The position numbers and the translations under genes were made by a program. The notes beneath the pieces are model-generated. The model searched no databases. It was not told the DNA's origin and saw only the letters and a list, made by a program, of their open reading frames with translations. This document shows positions 50,001 through 63,214 of a stretch of DNA of 64,000 nucleotides, piece after piece. The stretch spans positions 875,501 through 939,500 of the forward strand of contig NC_089990.1 in assembly GCF_036417845.1 (NCBI RefSeq), in the 5' to 3' direction. This DNA comes from Apteryx mantelli. Taxonomy: Eukaryota > Chordata > Aves > Apterygiformes > Apterygidae. Each line of letters opens with the position of its first letter. Positions within the stretch are counted from its first letter, which is position 1.

Positions 50001-53000
50001 TCCTAACCCTAGACCAGAGTGGAAAACCACTGTCTTAGACTTGCAAACCACCACCATTATCTCTGGAACAGTAAACTGTTGTCAGCTTTCTTCCCTGGCT
50101 GCACGGCCCCTGTAACAACCCTGGAGCAGTCAGCTGCTGTTGCGACCACCTGATTGCAAAACACAGTCACAGTTTCCTCTGTCAGGCTCTTTTTTGCATG
50201 CCTGTTACAGCAGAGATGAAGTGTGAGGACCTAGTTCTTCACCATCCCCCTTCATGTTGCTCTTTCACACAGCGAGGGCCAGATCCTGTTAAATGCAGCT
50301 GTCATCCCCCCTTGTTTTTGATGGGAGGAGGTTCCCGCATGGGGTGGATGGAGCAGAACCGCTTGGGGTGTGTGAGCCGGTTGCTGCTTCTCTGCTTGCT
50401 GACTTGTTTACCTTCCAGGGGCTGGAGGCTTTCTGCTCTGGTACAGCGTTGGCCACATAATCCGGATTCCTCAGATAAATTCCTGCTGTTTCTTTGAGAT
50501 CTGTGGCTGCTGTTTTAATTGCCTAGAGCTCTGGGCCAGACACAGGACCCTTGTTACATAAAATCAGCTCCGATGAATGATGCTGTTGTGTGTGTCTCTG
50601 AGTTTCCCTCTGTCTCTTTCTCGCCCTCCTCCCTTGGAAACTGGGGAATTCAGGGTTGACTAAGTCCTGCCTGCTGTGCTAGGGCAGCTGGCGATACCCG
50701 CTCCGTCTGTGATTTTGTGTATGCCAGTTAACTTTTTGCCCTGATTTTTTCCTCCTATAAAAAAGGATATTGAAGCTATCCGCCTTCTCTCAGCCAGAAC
50801 CAGCTTCTTCTTACTTTGCACTAACGCTCTTGCTTCCTCTCTGTTTGCAGTGACTCACATGTTGGAGCTTCCTTGTTTCCCCTGAGAACCTGTTCTAAAA
50901 CCTAAGAAGCCTCAGTGTTAGGAAACGCCTCCCTTTCCTTTTACATGATCTCCTACCATGCTGCTGCTGTGTTTGAACTCCTCAAAAGAAAGAGGCAGAG
51001 GAGTGCAGGATGGAGCCGGGGTGCGATGGAGGAGGCAAGGAGACAGCTCCTCGGTTAGCTGTGCTGCAGAGATCCTGAAGCGCGCAGGGAGAAGCAGGCA
51101 GCTTGGAACAGAAGGGCTGATCTTCTGTTATTAGGCTCTTGAGCAGGACGCCCGATGCCAAGTCAGGTTTTCTGCCATCTTTATGTGCGAATAACACCCC
51201 ATTAACCTCCATAGACAGTTACCTGCATTTATCTGTGTGTTCTTCAAAAAACAAACACATCTGTCCTGCCGTAGCAGAGCTCCCAGCAGTGTGGCCACAA
51301 CAGGTAGACAGGGAGCCACATGCAGCACTGTCACTGCTAGGTGCGTTCTGCTGCGTCTCGTGCTCTTTATTGGCGTTTTGCTGGGGGCACGCAGAAGTCT
51401 GAGGGACTGCGGTGATAGCAGTTGACCTAGATGTTCTGCGTAGATGACGGCCAGCTTCAGGAATTCCCATGACCTACATTTATAGCAGCGAATAAAGCAA
51501 CATCTTGACAAACGTTCTGCAATCAGGTGGCCAGACAAAGAAATAAATAGGGAGGGAGAGTAGTGAATTCAGCCTGAGTCCAACATTGACATGTTTTAAA
51601 CTCAGTTGAAGTTAGTGCGTGCGAAAATATCGTGGCGTTTCCCTGCTTTCCATCTGCAGTGGTGGAAAATTATGAAATATAGATAATACTTGCATTAACT
51701 CATGAATAAATTTACCCCAGGACCCCCGCTTCTTGGTTGTTCATTTCTACGGTCATTTTTTATTTATACACCTGAATGAGAATTTTAACATTTTCCCTGT
51801 TTGTTTTGGTTGTAGAAAAAAAGAACCAGATGATGACTATCTCAGGTCCGGTCAGGATGTGTTTACTCTGGATGCATGGGTTTTCTTTTCAGGGTGGGTG
51901 GTCAAATAGAGTGAAGATGTTTCCCATGGATTCACAGGTTTTTAATGGATTTGCTTGTTTTGACTTGTTCAAATTGTTTTTATTTAGCGTGGACTATTGT
52001 GTATCTTGGCCAGGAGAGGGTGCCCTTTCATGGTCTGTTTGTGCGGTGGGAGCCACAAGGAAAATGCAGAATGGGGTTAAGTATGCAGGATGCAGCAAGG
52101 ATCCTGCCTGCATGCTGATCCTGAAATGACTTGGAAGGAGGAACGTAGTCATCCGTAAAAGCTGCTGCAATCCAGCATCAGAGCTTTGTGCAAAAGGCTC
52201 GGATGGATCTTAGAACACGGGCCAGATTGCTGCAAATCCTGTCTGTACTCCTCCTTGGCTCCTATGGACTTGCTGCTGGGCTTTGGTTAACGACTTTCCC
52301 TTCCCGGTCGATGGGGATGACAGTAGTGGTCTTAATCCTAGAGGAAGTGGAAGCCTTGAATGCCATTACTCTTTGAAAATGCTTTGAGATGCGTTGTGGA
52401 AGACGTTATTCTGTAGATTTTCACCAAACATCTGTTTCTCTCTCTAATCCTGTATGGGAAGGTTTCGAAAGACAGCTAGGAGAATGGAAATAGCCTGGTA
52501 ATGCTAACAGCTTAGGCTGGTGCAGGCGTAGGAGGGTCACTTTTTCATTACAGGAGACATTGCAGGATGGAGACTTAAATGCTTTACTGCAGATTGCTGC
52601 TCACCAGTAACCTGCATGCTTGTAGCTTTCTCCCTGGTCTAACTCCTGGCAAGCTTTGCAGGTCTAAGATGACTTGATCAGAGACTGTAGAATGGTGGGG
52701 AGGGTTCTCTGAGGTTGTCTTTGCTTTTGTAAGTTCCTATCAGCTGTTTCTGGACCTTCTGTTAGTCTGAAGAGTTCCCTCGGAGAGGAGAGCACCTCCC
52801 CACCCATCCCATTTCGGTAGGGATTAGACATACGCAGTGGTGTGGCGTTCAGATCTGTACGTCCTCTCTCTCCGCAGTGGGGAGGAATGTTTGAATCTGG
52901 GGATGTGTGGATCCTGATCCAAGGGACCCATGCCAGGTTTGTGAAGACTTTTTCAGGGGACATCAAAATGCTAGAAATGTTATCTAAGCCTCGCAGCCAC

Positions 53001-53470
53001 GATGGAGGTGTTCAGTATGTCTCTCCTCACTTTGCAGAGAAGAGAAACTGAAAACCAAGAGCGAGGGCCCTGGCTTCCATTGCTGTGTTCTCATTATTAA
53101 GTCAGGAAAGGAAAAGCAGCTGTTTTATCACTCATCTTTTTATCTTGCGTCAGTATAATCTGTCCTTAAAATCAGACTACATGATGCTACTGAGGTGGCC
53201 CAACGAATGCAATGTCTGAAAACACTGGGTATACTCTGATTTTCCTGCTAGACCTAACCCAGAGGAGGGAAGCGTCTCGAGCGCTGGCAGGAGATGAGGC
53301 AGCGCAGGCGGCAGAAGCTAGACTGCAGTGTGGGCAGCATGAACTAGTTACCCCCAAGTGACTTGACCTCAGGTTTGTGGCTTGGGCTGGGCTGCGTGTA
53401 CATGCTGCTGTCTGCAGGTAGGTTCAGGATTTAACCAGGGTTTCGCTGTGTTTGAATGACCTCAGGCAGC
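47001..53470 (+). other. STARD8: STARD8 intron, continued
   Basis: No coding exon was recognised. GC content falls after 47500. A G run lies at about 49781-49790 and a G-rich tract near 48077-48085. An AT-rich block is at 48960-49200. The sequence AGACCAGAGTGGAAAACCAC near 50012 is reminiscent of a hAT transposon end but cannot be supported further. Confidence 0.45.
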
Positions 53471-53800
53471 TTAGCTCATTCTACTGCTTAGCCCTATTCT
53501 CAGCCTGCCAGAGCATCAAGTGCATTAAAAACGAGAAGAGCTCTTCAAGGTCCCATTTAAGGTCTCCTGTAAGGGCCAGGCCAAGCTTGTTTCTTCAAGC
53601 CAGTTAATAGAAGTTTGGCCAATTTAGATTTCAGTGTCCCAAGCAACAAGGCTCCCACCCTCTCTGCTGGGAGGGAGAGACAACTCCACAGGCTGTTGAC
53701 CCTTCCTGACATTTTTTCCTAGTATTCAGCTGGTCAAAAAGGGTCTTTGTTCGATTTTTCCTATCCCTTCTCAGTGACACCCTTCGGACCACCCTAAACA
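53471..53800 (-). repeat. CR1-like LINE fragment (antisense, old)
   Basis: On the + strand, AAGGCTCCCACCCTCT, CTCCACAGGCTGTTGACCCT, TCCTGACATTTTTTCCTAGT and ACCACCCTAAACAGTCCC follow the order of reversed CR1/L3 consensus text (cctccacc.., ..ccacaggctg.., ..tttttcctaatattcagc..). Divergence is high and there is no open reverse-transcriptase frame. Judged by eye. Confidence 0.45.
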
Positions 53801-54287
53801 GTCCCTCCTCCCTCCCTGCTAATTAAGCCCCCCTGAATCCCGGTCAGGGTTTATCATTCGGCGCCCCGCTCCCTCTCCCTTGCGTTCCCGTTCCCGGCTG
53901 CAGGCGCTCCCTGCGGCCCCAGGGCAGTCGCCCTGCGGGGCAGGACACCTCCAGCCTCCCAGACTGGAGCCCCCGGTTCCTCTCTCTACCCTGCTGCGTA
54001 AAGCAACGTGCTCACGAGGGGCAGTGCTGACACACGCCCTCCCCAGCAGCGGGCTGTCTTTTGGGCTTGGTTGTTAAATCCTGGTGAGCTTTAACCAACT
54101 GGGGACTGAGCTTTGCTTTCCTTTCTCCCTCTGTTTTCTTGCTCTCCCTCCAACTCGGCATTTCCAGCCCGAGTCCTCCTCTTCTTCCCAGTCTGTTCCC
54201 CTTTCTGTGCCTGACAGCTCTTCCTCGCTCTGGACAGCGTGCCGGCTGCGGATACGGTTAACGTCCTTGCTGGGAGCCCCCACCCGC

Positions 54288-54332
54288 TGTGTGCACGCAC
54301 GTGCACGTGCATGCTCGTGCACACGTGCACAC
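54288..54332. repeat. Alternating purine-pyrimidine tract (Z-DNA-prone, near-palindromic)
   Basis: TGTGTGCACGCACGTGCACG alternates purine and pyrimidine from 54288 to about 54314, is broken once (CTC), then alternates again to 54332. The two halves (GTGTGCACG.. and ..CGTGCACAC) are near inverted repeats. Confidence 0.75.
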
Positions 54333-57300
54333 TGGGTTCCTTGTGCGAGGAGCGGTGCTGGCTGGAGGGGAGCCCTTGGGCTTTCTGCCATTCCCCAGCA
54401 ATATGCCGTGAACTATTAATATCCCCTAAGCGTGAATGCTGCCCATTCATTGGGCTGGTTGTGGGGGGAGCTTGCGGTGCGCGCGTTTTCTGCTCCTCCC
54501 AGCGTTTGCCTTGGTAGCACCCCAGCGGCCAGCTCTCTCCAGCGAGGACAGGGCTGAGCACGTGCAGGGGTATGTGTTGGACTGACTGGTTTTGTCCTTC
54601 CCTCCTTGCCTCCTGTTTATAGTTCAGTGTCTCAGAGATGTTTCCTGCCTCTCTGCCCCCACCCCTCCTTCTCATTCTGCTTCTTGAATGAGGAAATGAG
54701 TGGAAAATGCTTGAAATCCTCCTCTGAGCTGAGCCCTTTTTCCACTGGATGCTGGAGCTGCTGTGCTGCTGGGGCCATGTGGGCGGAGATTCCCAGCCCC
54801 TTCCATGCCCATAAAGAAGGAGGGGAGCAGGGCCCGTGCAAAGGACATGAAGGCAGGATCTTTGTGTTGCAGATGTCCCCCAAAGCCTGGGTTGGCCATG
54901 GGGTGACACAGCGAGCCCCCTCTCCTCTAGGTGAGACAGAGCGGAGGAGGAGGCCGGACCTGTGTGTTGACTGGGAGTGTCCTTATGAGGTTGACCAGTT
55001 CCAGCTCCTCCAGACTGGGTCCTGGAGCCCAGTCCTAGCATAGATGCTGGGAGGAGAGACACAGCCAAGTCCTGCAGAGGCATTAATGCACGGTGAGCTC
55101 TTGCCTTACCCGTTGTGTTCCCTCACACTGGCAGTGGTGTGGCATCTTACTGTCTCTGCCCCCTTCCCCACTTGTATGACTGCAATAAGACTTCTATCCC
55201 AGGTAGGCTGAAAGCCCACCCAGACTCATATGCTCACAGGTATTTATTTTATTGACACTTCTTAGCCTTTTCCTGCAGGTTCTCGCTTCTCTCTCGGAGA
55301 TTCAGGAAAGGTGATATAAGAGGTGCACTGTTTTTATTTATTTTTTGAACTGCCAGAAGGTAGCAGTGGGGACTCTCTGAGAAGAGGATCTTATTTCACA
55401 GTGGTCTGAGCTGGGGGTGGATGGAGGAGGCGAGGAGAGTGGCTTTTCTCTAGGGTTGCCCTCCAAAGACACATGGAGGTGTCCACGTTCTCCACATACC
55501 ACTGCATGGTATCACAGTGGCTCTTGGCAGCTCCAGAATTGGTCTTTGTCATTTAAGTAGGACTTGCTGCAAGTTGCCGCTCTCAGCTGGATGCCTGTGC
55601 CTGTAGTTATACCCCTGTAGAGATGTGTTAGCAAGAAGGTGGTGTTGCATTTAGCCAGATAAGAACCTTGTTTGCTGGGAGGGAGCAGCCTGATCTGGGG
55701 CAGAGCTGCTGCACCACTGCCTTAGCTGACGACTGAATTCTTGCTGGGCGCTGCTGCTAGCAGCAATGAAGGCAGTAAGCGTGGCGCTGGACCCGGACTA
55801 TAGAGGCACAGATCAGCAAGGCCCAAGAGAGCTAGCTGACTTTCGTGGGAGGTGTTGGAGAGGAAAGGGGTGTTCCTAGAAGCCCTCCGTATGGTCACGT
55901 CATTCAGTTGCCTTGCGTTCAGACGGACTGCTTTCGGGTCAGGTATGGATTGGCTGTGACTGTTCATGTGCTCAGCTTGGGAACCCGGAGGATGGGAGAA
56001 AGGGAAAGGAGCCAGCTGGACTGCTCTGCGTTCTCAGCCCTGCTTTTTCATATTTTTCACTCCCAGGGTCATTCCACTTGAGTTAATAATAACCTGAACA
56101 ATTTATCACACATTTCATCCTCTGCCTGCTAACTATTAATCCTTACACCTCCGACTGTTCCTGCAGCGTGTTTAGGGCTGACAGTGCAGAGCTGATGTGG
56201 CCGCCTCCAGAAAGCAGATCAAGCCGTCAAGGCCCTCAGAGGAACAAGCAGAAAATGGGCTGGGGCGTATTGTGGCGCTTTGTTTTTCCAGCGCGTCCTG
56301 CCTGCAGCACTTGCTTTGCTGTCAGCGCCCCAAGGCTTTGTGTCCGTAGTATCTTTCAAGATATTTTACTCTGGTAGCACCTTCAGTCCTGCCCCAGCCT
56401 GGGGTAGAAACACCTCTCTGGAAGAGTTTGGGTCTTCGCAAGCTTTGGCAGATAATTGCCCCTTGTTATGACCCTCATCAGGGGGTGGGGGAGCAGTGTT
56501 TTGTGATGGGGAAAATAAGGTAGAGAGCTTAGCGGGGAGGGGAGTATTGCTGAGGCGATCAAGGCTCAGTTGGGTTCCTGATGTCCAGAACTATCTTCTG
56601 ACCCCTCTTTTGTCTGCTGCGGCTCTGCGCTGGGGTGCTTATGGCCGCCACCACATCTTGTTTTGTTATAGTCCACTGGTTTCCACTGGTGCAGATAAAT
56701 AGCCGCTTCCTTTGCCATTGGTTACAGGGCAGGTAGCGCTGACTGGTTACTCTCCAGGAACCCACTGCGTCCGCTAACAGAAGCCCTCAGTCCCTCCTCT
56801 CCACTCGCACGGTCTCTGCCTGGCAAGACATTCCATCACACAAAGCTATAATAAGACTTTAAGTCGACAACAGGCTCATTCAGAAGACTTTCTGCTAGGA
56901 GCCCCTTCCTCTGAGAGACAAGGTCTGTCTGAATATAGGCTTCTCATTGACTGGTCACCGTGGGGGAGAGCGGAGGCAGATAGCTGAGCTGTTTTCACAG
57001 ACAGTGAGCGCCTTGCGACATCCTCCAGCCTGGGCAGGGGCAAAGAGGAGAACGGGCTGCAAAGGCAGTTGGGGTGGTTGGCAGGAGTTTGGGGATGAGG
57101 CTGTGGCTGCGGGAAGGACAGGAGGAGATGTGTGTTGAAAGCGTCTCAGACGGTGGAAAGCGCTCACATTTTTTTTCTTTTTTCTGATCCTCACTTGTTA
57201 AGGGTTTGGGTAACGCTCCAACCCCCCTCAGTAATTTCAAGAGGAAAGCTGGTTTGTGGCTTCCCCTCAGCGTACCTAGTCTTGTTCCTGTTGTTCTGAC

Positions 57301-60300
57301 CATCCCACACCAAATCATTTCACTGCCTGTCCTTCCTTGCACTGCATCTGTGGTATGTGTTTTCAAATGCAAGCTTACTAATTTCCTCTCTCTGTCTTAT
57401 CCCTTTCTCGTGCTCTGCTTGCTTGCTTCTCTCTACTTCCTTCCACTGTCCGTGCTATACTTTCTAACCTCCGGCCCTTTTGCCTCCCATTTCCTACAGA
57501 ACAAACTCCCTCCCTCAAGTCTGCCTTAACTACTGATTTTTTTCATCTTAGCCCTGTATCCTAGACTCTAATCTCCATTTTGTTCTTCATCCCCTTGCAA
57601 GTAATCTTTGACCAATTACATCACATATGACATGGAAGTGGGATCCAAAATTCAGTCTGTGAGACCTGCGAGACCAGCAGCGCTGCCAAACCTCACCCTG
57701 TCCTATCAAAAGAAATAACTCTTGAGCAAATAAATTCCATCTGCAATATGAGTGTGTCCTTGGTAGAAACAAATCCAGCAAGTGCAGCCTCTATGGTCCT
57801 TTTGACGTCCTGCTGAGGCTGGAATCCCTACCTTGGCCACTTGTTTGGTTTGATGGGAAGGGAGAGTTAGGGACAGCCTGGCTTCCATCCAAAAAGTGTC
57901 CGGGGGCTCATTTTTGGGAGGGGAAAAAGTGAGGGACCTCCACTAGCGTTTCAGCTAGGCGGAGATGTTGGAAAGGTGCAGCTGTTCAGTGTCTGCTCGT
58001 TTTCCTGGAGCCCGGGGAGCCCTGCTGCCTGTGTGTGTGTGCGGGTGCTAATTCCCACCCTGATGTCCCCCGTGCTGGAAGCAAAGCCGGGACCGGGACA
58101 GAGCGCTCTGCAGTGCTGCTGTCTGTCGCGAGATGGAGAGCAGGGAGGATGGCCGAACGGGGGAAGGACTTCCTCGGGAGTGAGGGCCGCTCTGAAGTGG
58201 CAGTGCGGGACGCTGACAGTATCTGGGGTAAGGCTGGTGTTTCACACGTGCCGTGGGCAGGCCCTTCCCTACGTTGCAGCTGATGTGGCTCCAGGCTTTG
58301 GCTCGGCCGCATGTTTGTGGCTTGCCCTCGTTACCTTCAGCTTCCAGGTGTGTAGGTAGGGAGCAGTATTTCAGTTTGGCTTGGATCTTGAGTGCGCCTG
58401 GAGCCTCCCAGAGCCCAGGAGGGTTTGGAATGGTCCGTGGGTTCTGCGGGGCAACAGAGAGGCGCATCGGGGCTGGCGCGCACGTCCCAGCGCTGGCGTG
58501 GATGGATGGGGCAGGACAGCGGGGCGCTGGCAGAGCTCTGCGTGCCTGCAGCCAGGGCTTGCGGAGCGCGTGAGGTGTTCGTGCGGCCGGTTCTTTACCT
58601 CCGGCGGAGCGTGAATACCTGCCCGTTCGCTTCCTCCTCCGGCTGCTCCAACTGACCTTTGGTTTGGAGGGGAAAACGCTCTGTCGGAGATCCCAGATCC
58701 CGCCTCGGTGCTAGAGGCAGTGGGAATGTGCTTTTTGGAAATGAATTCTCTCCCTTTTGTGCCTTAACATGTGCAGTTTGAAAGCAGATGCAGCCAGACA
58801 GGGCTTGCTTCACGATTGGCTTAGCAGCAGAAGGGACTGAGGATTTGGGAGCCTTTCCAGAAGCCCCAGCTGGTTTTGCTGCTCGGGGATTGGCCAGGGC
58901 TGTGGGAGGACGGTCGGACGGGGCGATCGCTCTGCGCTTACAGCCTGGCCACCTGCGCGCGAGCCTCACTTGCATTGACAACAGCTAAGGAGCAGCAGCG
59001 CCTTGGCTGGCAACAGCTCCCATGTGGAAATCCCTGATTTATCCAGCTTTACCTTTGCCACCTTCCTGTTGCAGCAGTGGTGGTGACTGATGAGCTCCAG
59101 GATTCTCACTGTCTGCCTTCCTTCTCGCCTGCTTTTTTCCTACCAGCCGGTATCTGGCAGTTCTTCCCCTCAGGAAGCGTGGTTTTGACGGAGACGCAGT
59201 ACAGCCTGAAGGTAAATCCAGCTTAGATTTCAGCAGCAGATTGTGGTTTCTTTGGATGCCTGCTGTTCTTGTGCTTCTGCGCGCGCGTGTGTAGGGGAGG
59301 AAGAGGAGAGAGAAGGGAGAGAGGAGCTGTGAACGATTTCGTAAGGGAGCGTCTGGCAATCGGCTACGTGCGACCCCGGAGAATCCTTTCCGGAAACACT
59401 GCCAGGTGAAGCTGCTTCCCGCAGCAGCAGCGTGCTGTCAGGCTGACTGTCCGGCGTTCTGCAGCGGGTGTTGCGTGTCCAAATAAACTGGCTGGCGGGA
59501 TCTGTATTAGGTGGTGGTTGCTGTAGCTGGGAAAGGGAGGAGGATCTCCGAGCTGGTACACGTTTCCTAACATACTCAAGCTGTTACTCGATCCCTGTCA
59601 TTCCCCGGCTGAGTCACAGCAGCGCGCTGGGCGAGAATCCGCACTTTCCTTCTTGCTCTTGCCGACTGTTTGAGTTGGAACCTGCGGGTTCGGTGTGTGA
59701 GGCTTTTTGGCTCCTTGTGCAGTCGACCTTTTCACTCCCAACAAACCAATCTCTAAACTAATGAAATGAAGTGAGTGTGCTGCTCACTGTTTTTGGACTG
59801 CACAGGTTTTCTCAGGGCTCCTCTTCACCCCTTCTGTAACTGGGATTAGTGCAGATTAAATTGGTGGCTAAGAAAGCACAAGTTTGACGTCTGATCCAAA
59901 GACCAGTGAGTTGATGGAAAAAGATGCATCGGGTTTACAAGGCTTTGGATCAGGGCCTTAGCTATGGTGAAGGGGGAAGAGCGAACTCTGCATTATGACT
60001 TTCAAAACCATGTGCATGTATGTCCAGATATTCTTTCTTTTGGAGATCTTTGCGCTTAGCAGGAGCGTATCAGTTTGCCTTATGTAATTTATCGTGTAGT
60101 GAGCTAATACTAATCTGTCGTAGCATGTTACCAAGGTGGGTGGCTGTTTTTTTCAGTGAGTATTTGTTCATGGCTAGTTTAAACATCAATTTTTTGTGTG
60201 TTTGATTTTGTGATTTATTTTTTAGAATGCCTGTTTGGTGCACAGGGAGGAGGGAGAGAGAAGCCTTTTCTTTTAAAGATCATCATACAGTCAGAAGATA

Positions 60301-62244
60301 TCAGACCATATATCCTGATGTTATTGGCAGTAGTTTGCATTCTTTTCCTTGTGCATACTTGAATTCTTATCAATTAATGTGCTTTCTTTTGTTTGCGTTT
60401 TAACTGAAACATAGTTAAGAAATGTGGAAGTGTCGCTGAGGCAGGCTGAGCATCTCCTCACTGCTCTGCCTGGATACACCATCGGGGACTGTTCTTTGCA
60501 CAGTGAACCGTGCAGAGAACAGGGGGGCAGTTCAAACCCCCTAAGTTTTTCTCCATCCTTCTGGGGGAAAATCAGATCAAATCCTAATACCAAAATCTCA
60601 TCAGTAATTTTCTTATGTGACAAAGCATAAAATCTCAATGCAAAGCAGGTATAAAATCTTGCTTATGGGGAGGTCCCTTCACTTCCTTTGAGAAATAGTT
60701 TTCTAATAAAAGGCAACTGAATAAGTCTTATCATGTGTCTGTTAAGCATTCCTTGCCTGTGTTGCCTCAGATGTCCAAACCTAAACATATGTATGGGACA
60801 GAGTGCCAGCAATTTAGTTCCATAAAAGAACAAAATATGGTTATGCAATAAGGGCCCTTCAACGTTTCCCTTGAATTCTGTAATAATTTCAAAGAATTTG
60901 AAGGCTCTCAAAATCAGTTTAAGGAGAGTAAAAGCTCTCCTTAGGGAGAAAAAAGGTGCCTTTTGCCTGAGAGGTGAACTGCAGGTCTACCAAGGATTGC
61001 TGTGCGGCTTTGCAGTGAAGGAGCAAACTGACAAGTCGGTCTGGACTGAGACGCGCAGGCATTGCGGGGTGATGTTAAGGGCCAGGTCGCTTGACCTCTT
61101 TGTGCCTTACTCAAGCCAGGTGGGAGCCTAGGTGAAAATCAGAAGTGTTGCTGAAAGCCAGATGTTGTGTCAGAAAATTATCAGAATAGATAGAGTTCGG
61201 ATATCAGAACAGAATAAATTGTCACCCAGTAGGTAGGAGAACAGAGTTGGTCTCTTCCCTTAAGCTGTTTATTCCTTGAAGAGTATGAGAGAGTGTGACC
61301 GTAAGCAGAGGTTTGCCAACTTGCATTTGAAGTTTGCATGATTTTGGAAGGGTTTTTGCATTCAGACGTATGTGGGAGTTTAATCCTCCAAATATAGGCA
61401 GTGTGTCAGCAGTGAGGCTGCTAAGGCAGGAAATGACTCCCAGTGCAATCAGTTACTGTGCCTGAATGCATGCTCTGTGGAGAACTTTAAACGGATCCTC
61501 CATGAAAGAGAGGATGTGTGTGTTGTTCCAGAGATTTATCTCACTGTATTCATTGGTGCATCGGATAACAAGGGTATCTCCCTTTCATCTCCACCGACCT
61601 GATAAATAAAGACATTGTTCCATCGCTCTGCCCATCAGATTTGGTAAAACGTATCACCAGATCCCGGGAATGAAAGCCGAGCTGGTTGCAGAGGGTATAA
61701 AAGGCATTCTTGTAGTAGCACGAGAGCCGCAAAGGCTGAGATACCATTGCAGAGGCATGAGAAGTCCAGCTGATGTGGCTCTTCGCAGCTCTTGCCAGAA
61801 CCTCCTGCTCCATGTTGTGCCCCAGACGGGTCCTAAGGTGATAGTGGCACTGTTCTGCATCTTTTGAGAAAAGTCAAAGGTGAATGTGACATTCAGCCCA
61901 AAGCATTTTTTCCCCTTACCTGCTGGAACTAATAGGAGAAGAGACCCTGACTGAAAATGGAGAAAGCATCCAGAGTGCTGGAAACCATCTACTTGGCCCT
62001 GGACTTACTTGAGAGCAGGGCAGCAAGGCAAGGCTGATGGGCAGCGCTCTGCCCTTCTGTGGAGGTTTGTGGTGCTCTCTGGAAGGATTAGAGCATTGGA
62101 CGGAGGCTCAGTGTCTTTGGACATGGCTGGGTCTTGTTTGCAAGTGTGGCATGCGCATATGAGATGGGTAAACTTGAGAAGGACAACTTGGAGTATAGAT
62201 CTCTCAGATTACAAGTAGAAACACGTGGAACTGTTGATGCTGTC

Positions 62245-62340
62245 TTCCTTTTACATGTGGGTAAGCTGAGGTGTGAGATGAGGTCCATATGGCAGCAGAA
62301 GCATCTGCAGCTTAAAGGGACGGAACTAGAAGTCAAGCCT
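62245..62340 (-). repeat. MIR-like SINE fragment (antisense, weak)
   Basis: TTCCTTTTACATGTGGGTAA followed by GCTGAGGTGTGAGATG, then a CAGCTTAAAGGGACGGAACT block, resembles reversed MIR (cattttacagatgaggaaactgaggc ... cagctagtaagtggcagagct). The match is diverged. Confidence 0.4.
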
Positions 62341-63134
62341 TCTCTTTTTTCAACTTCTCTTTTTCTGCAAGCTCTCTTTCCCATCCCTACCGGAAAGCAT
62401 GAGGGATGTGTTTGGCTGGATTTAGAGGTGGAATAAAGGATGCGTTGAAAACGGCAGGAGTCTTCCTGAGGGCCTGGTGGCCGGTGGCTAATGCGGGAGC
62501 CGAGGAGGCATTCATTAACCTTTGCGCTGAGCTCCAGCGCGATCTCTGGTGAGGAACGTCGGCAGCAGAGTGCGGCCACATTCCAGTAAAGCCAGGGGTC
62601 TCCCGCCCCGGTTAATGATTGAGCCACAATAACCCTCCTTGTGCTGAGTCTTTCTGAAAGTCACCTCCAGATAATTATATTAACTTTTCCAGGCTGCAGA
62701 GGCGGTATGCAGAAATTTAAAGAGACAGGATCTTTTTCTATGTTTTCGGCAAGAAATTTTTTCTTTTTCATGTGCAAGAAGTGATGAGTAATGACTTTCC
62801 TGTTTAATTTTCTCTGTTTTCTTTTTGACTGATTTGGCGCATTATTTACACGGTTTTGTGGATTGGCTCATCAGACGTCTTGAATTGTGCTGGCCTTGTG
62901 TGCCAAGAGCTAGCGTTGCCCCACTTCGTGCTTCTTGTCTGTCATCTGCTTGTGTTACTCTGTTATTGCTCCTGCTTGAGGAGTGATCCCCAGCGTACTT
63001 GGCTGGTGCAGCGATTTCTCTGCCTTACTGCTTGGGGCCACCCTTCTGCTTCCTTACAGCGGTGAATCATTCTTACCTAGGCTGACCGTGTTTTCTAATC
63101 AGGGCTGCTCTGAGCCAATCTGTGGAAGTCAACG

Positions 63135-63214
63135 GAGTGAGCCTGAATTCGAACCCCGGGTCAACGAGAGGAGGATCCTGCGGCTGGTCCAGGGGCTTCT
63201 AACCACTATGTCTG
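63135..63214 (-). repeat. MIR-like SINE fragment (antisense, 5' region)
   Basis: GAGTGAGCCTGAATTCGAAC then CCCGGGTCAACG and later GGGGCTTCTAACCACTATG match the reversed 5' part of MIR (gagccgggattcgaacccag ... gctcttaaccactacgc). This is the tRNA-derived end, hence the GTTCGAA-like box B; it is not a tRNA gene. Confidence 0.55.

Noticed and set aside
50000..50040. Text resembling a hAT transposon terminus (reverse CAGTGGTTTTCCA).
   Set aside because: No second terminus, target duplication or internal sequence could be recognised.
61060..61130. TCGCTTGACCTCTTTGTGCC, like sense MIR.
   Set aside because: Only one short block matches and the flanks do not continue the consensus.
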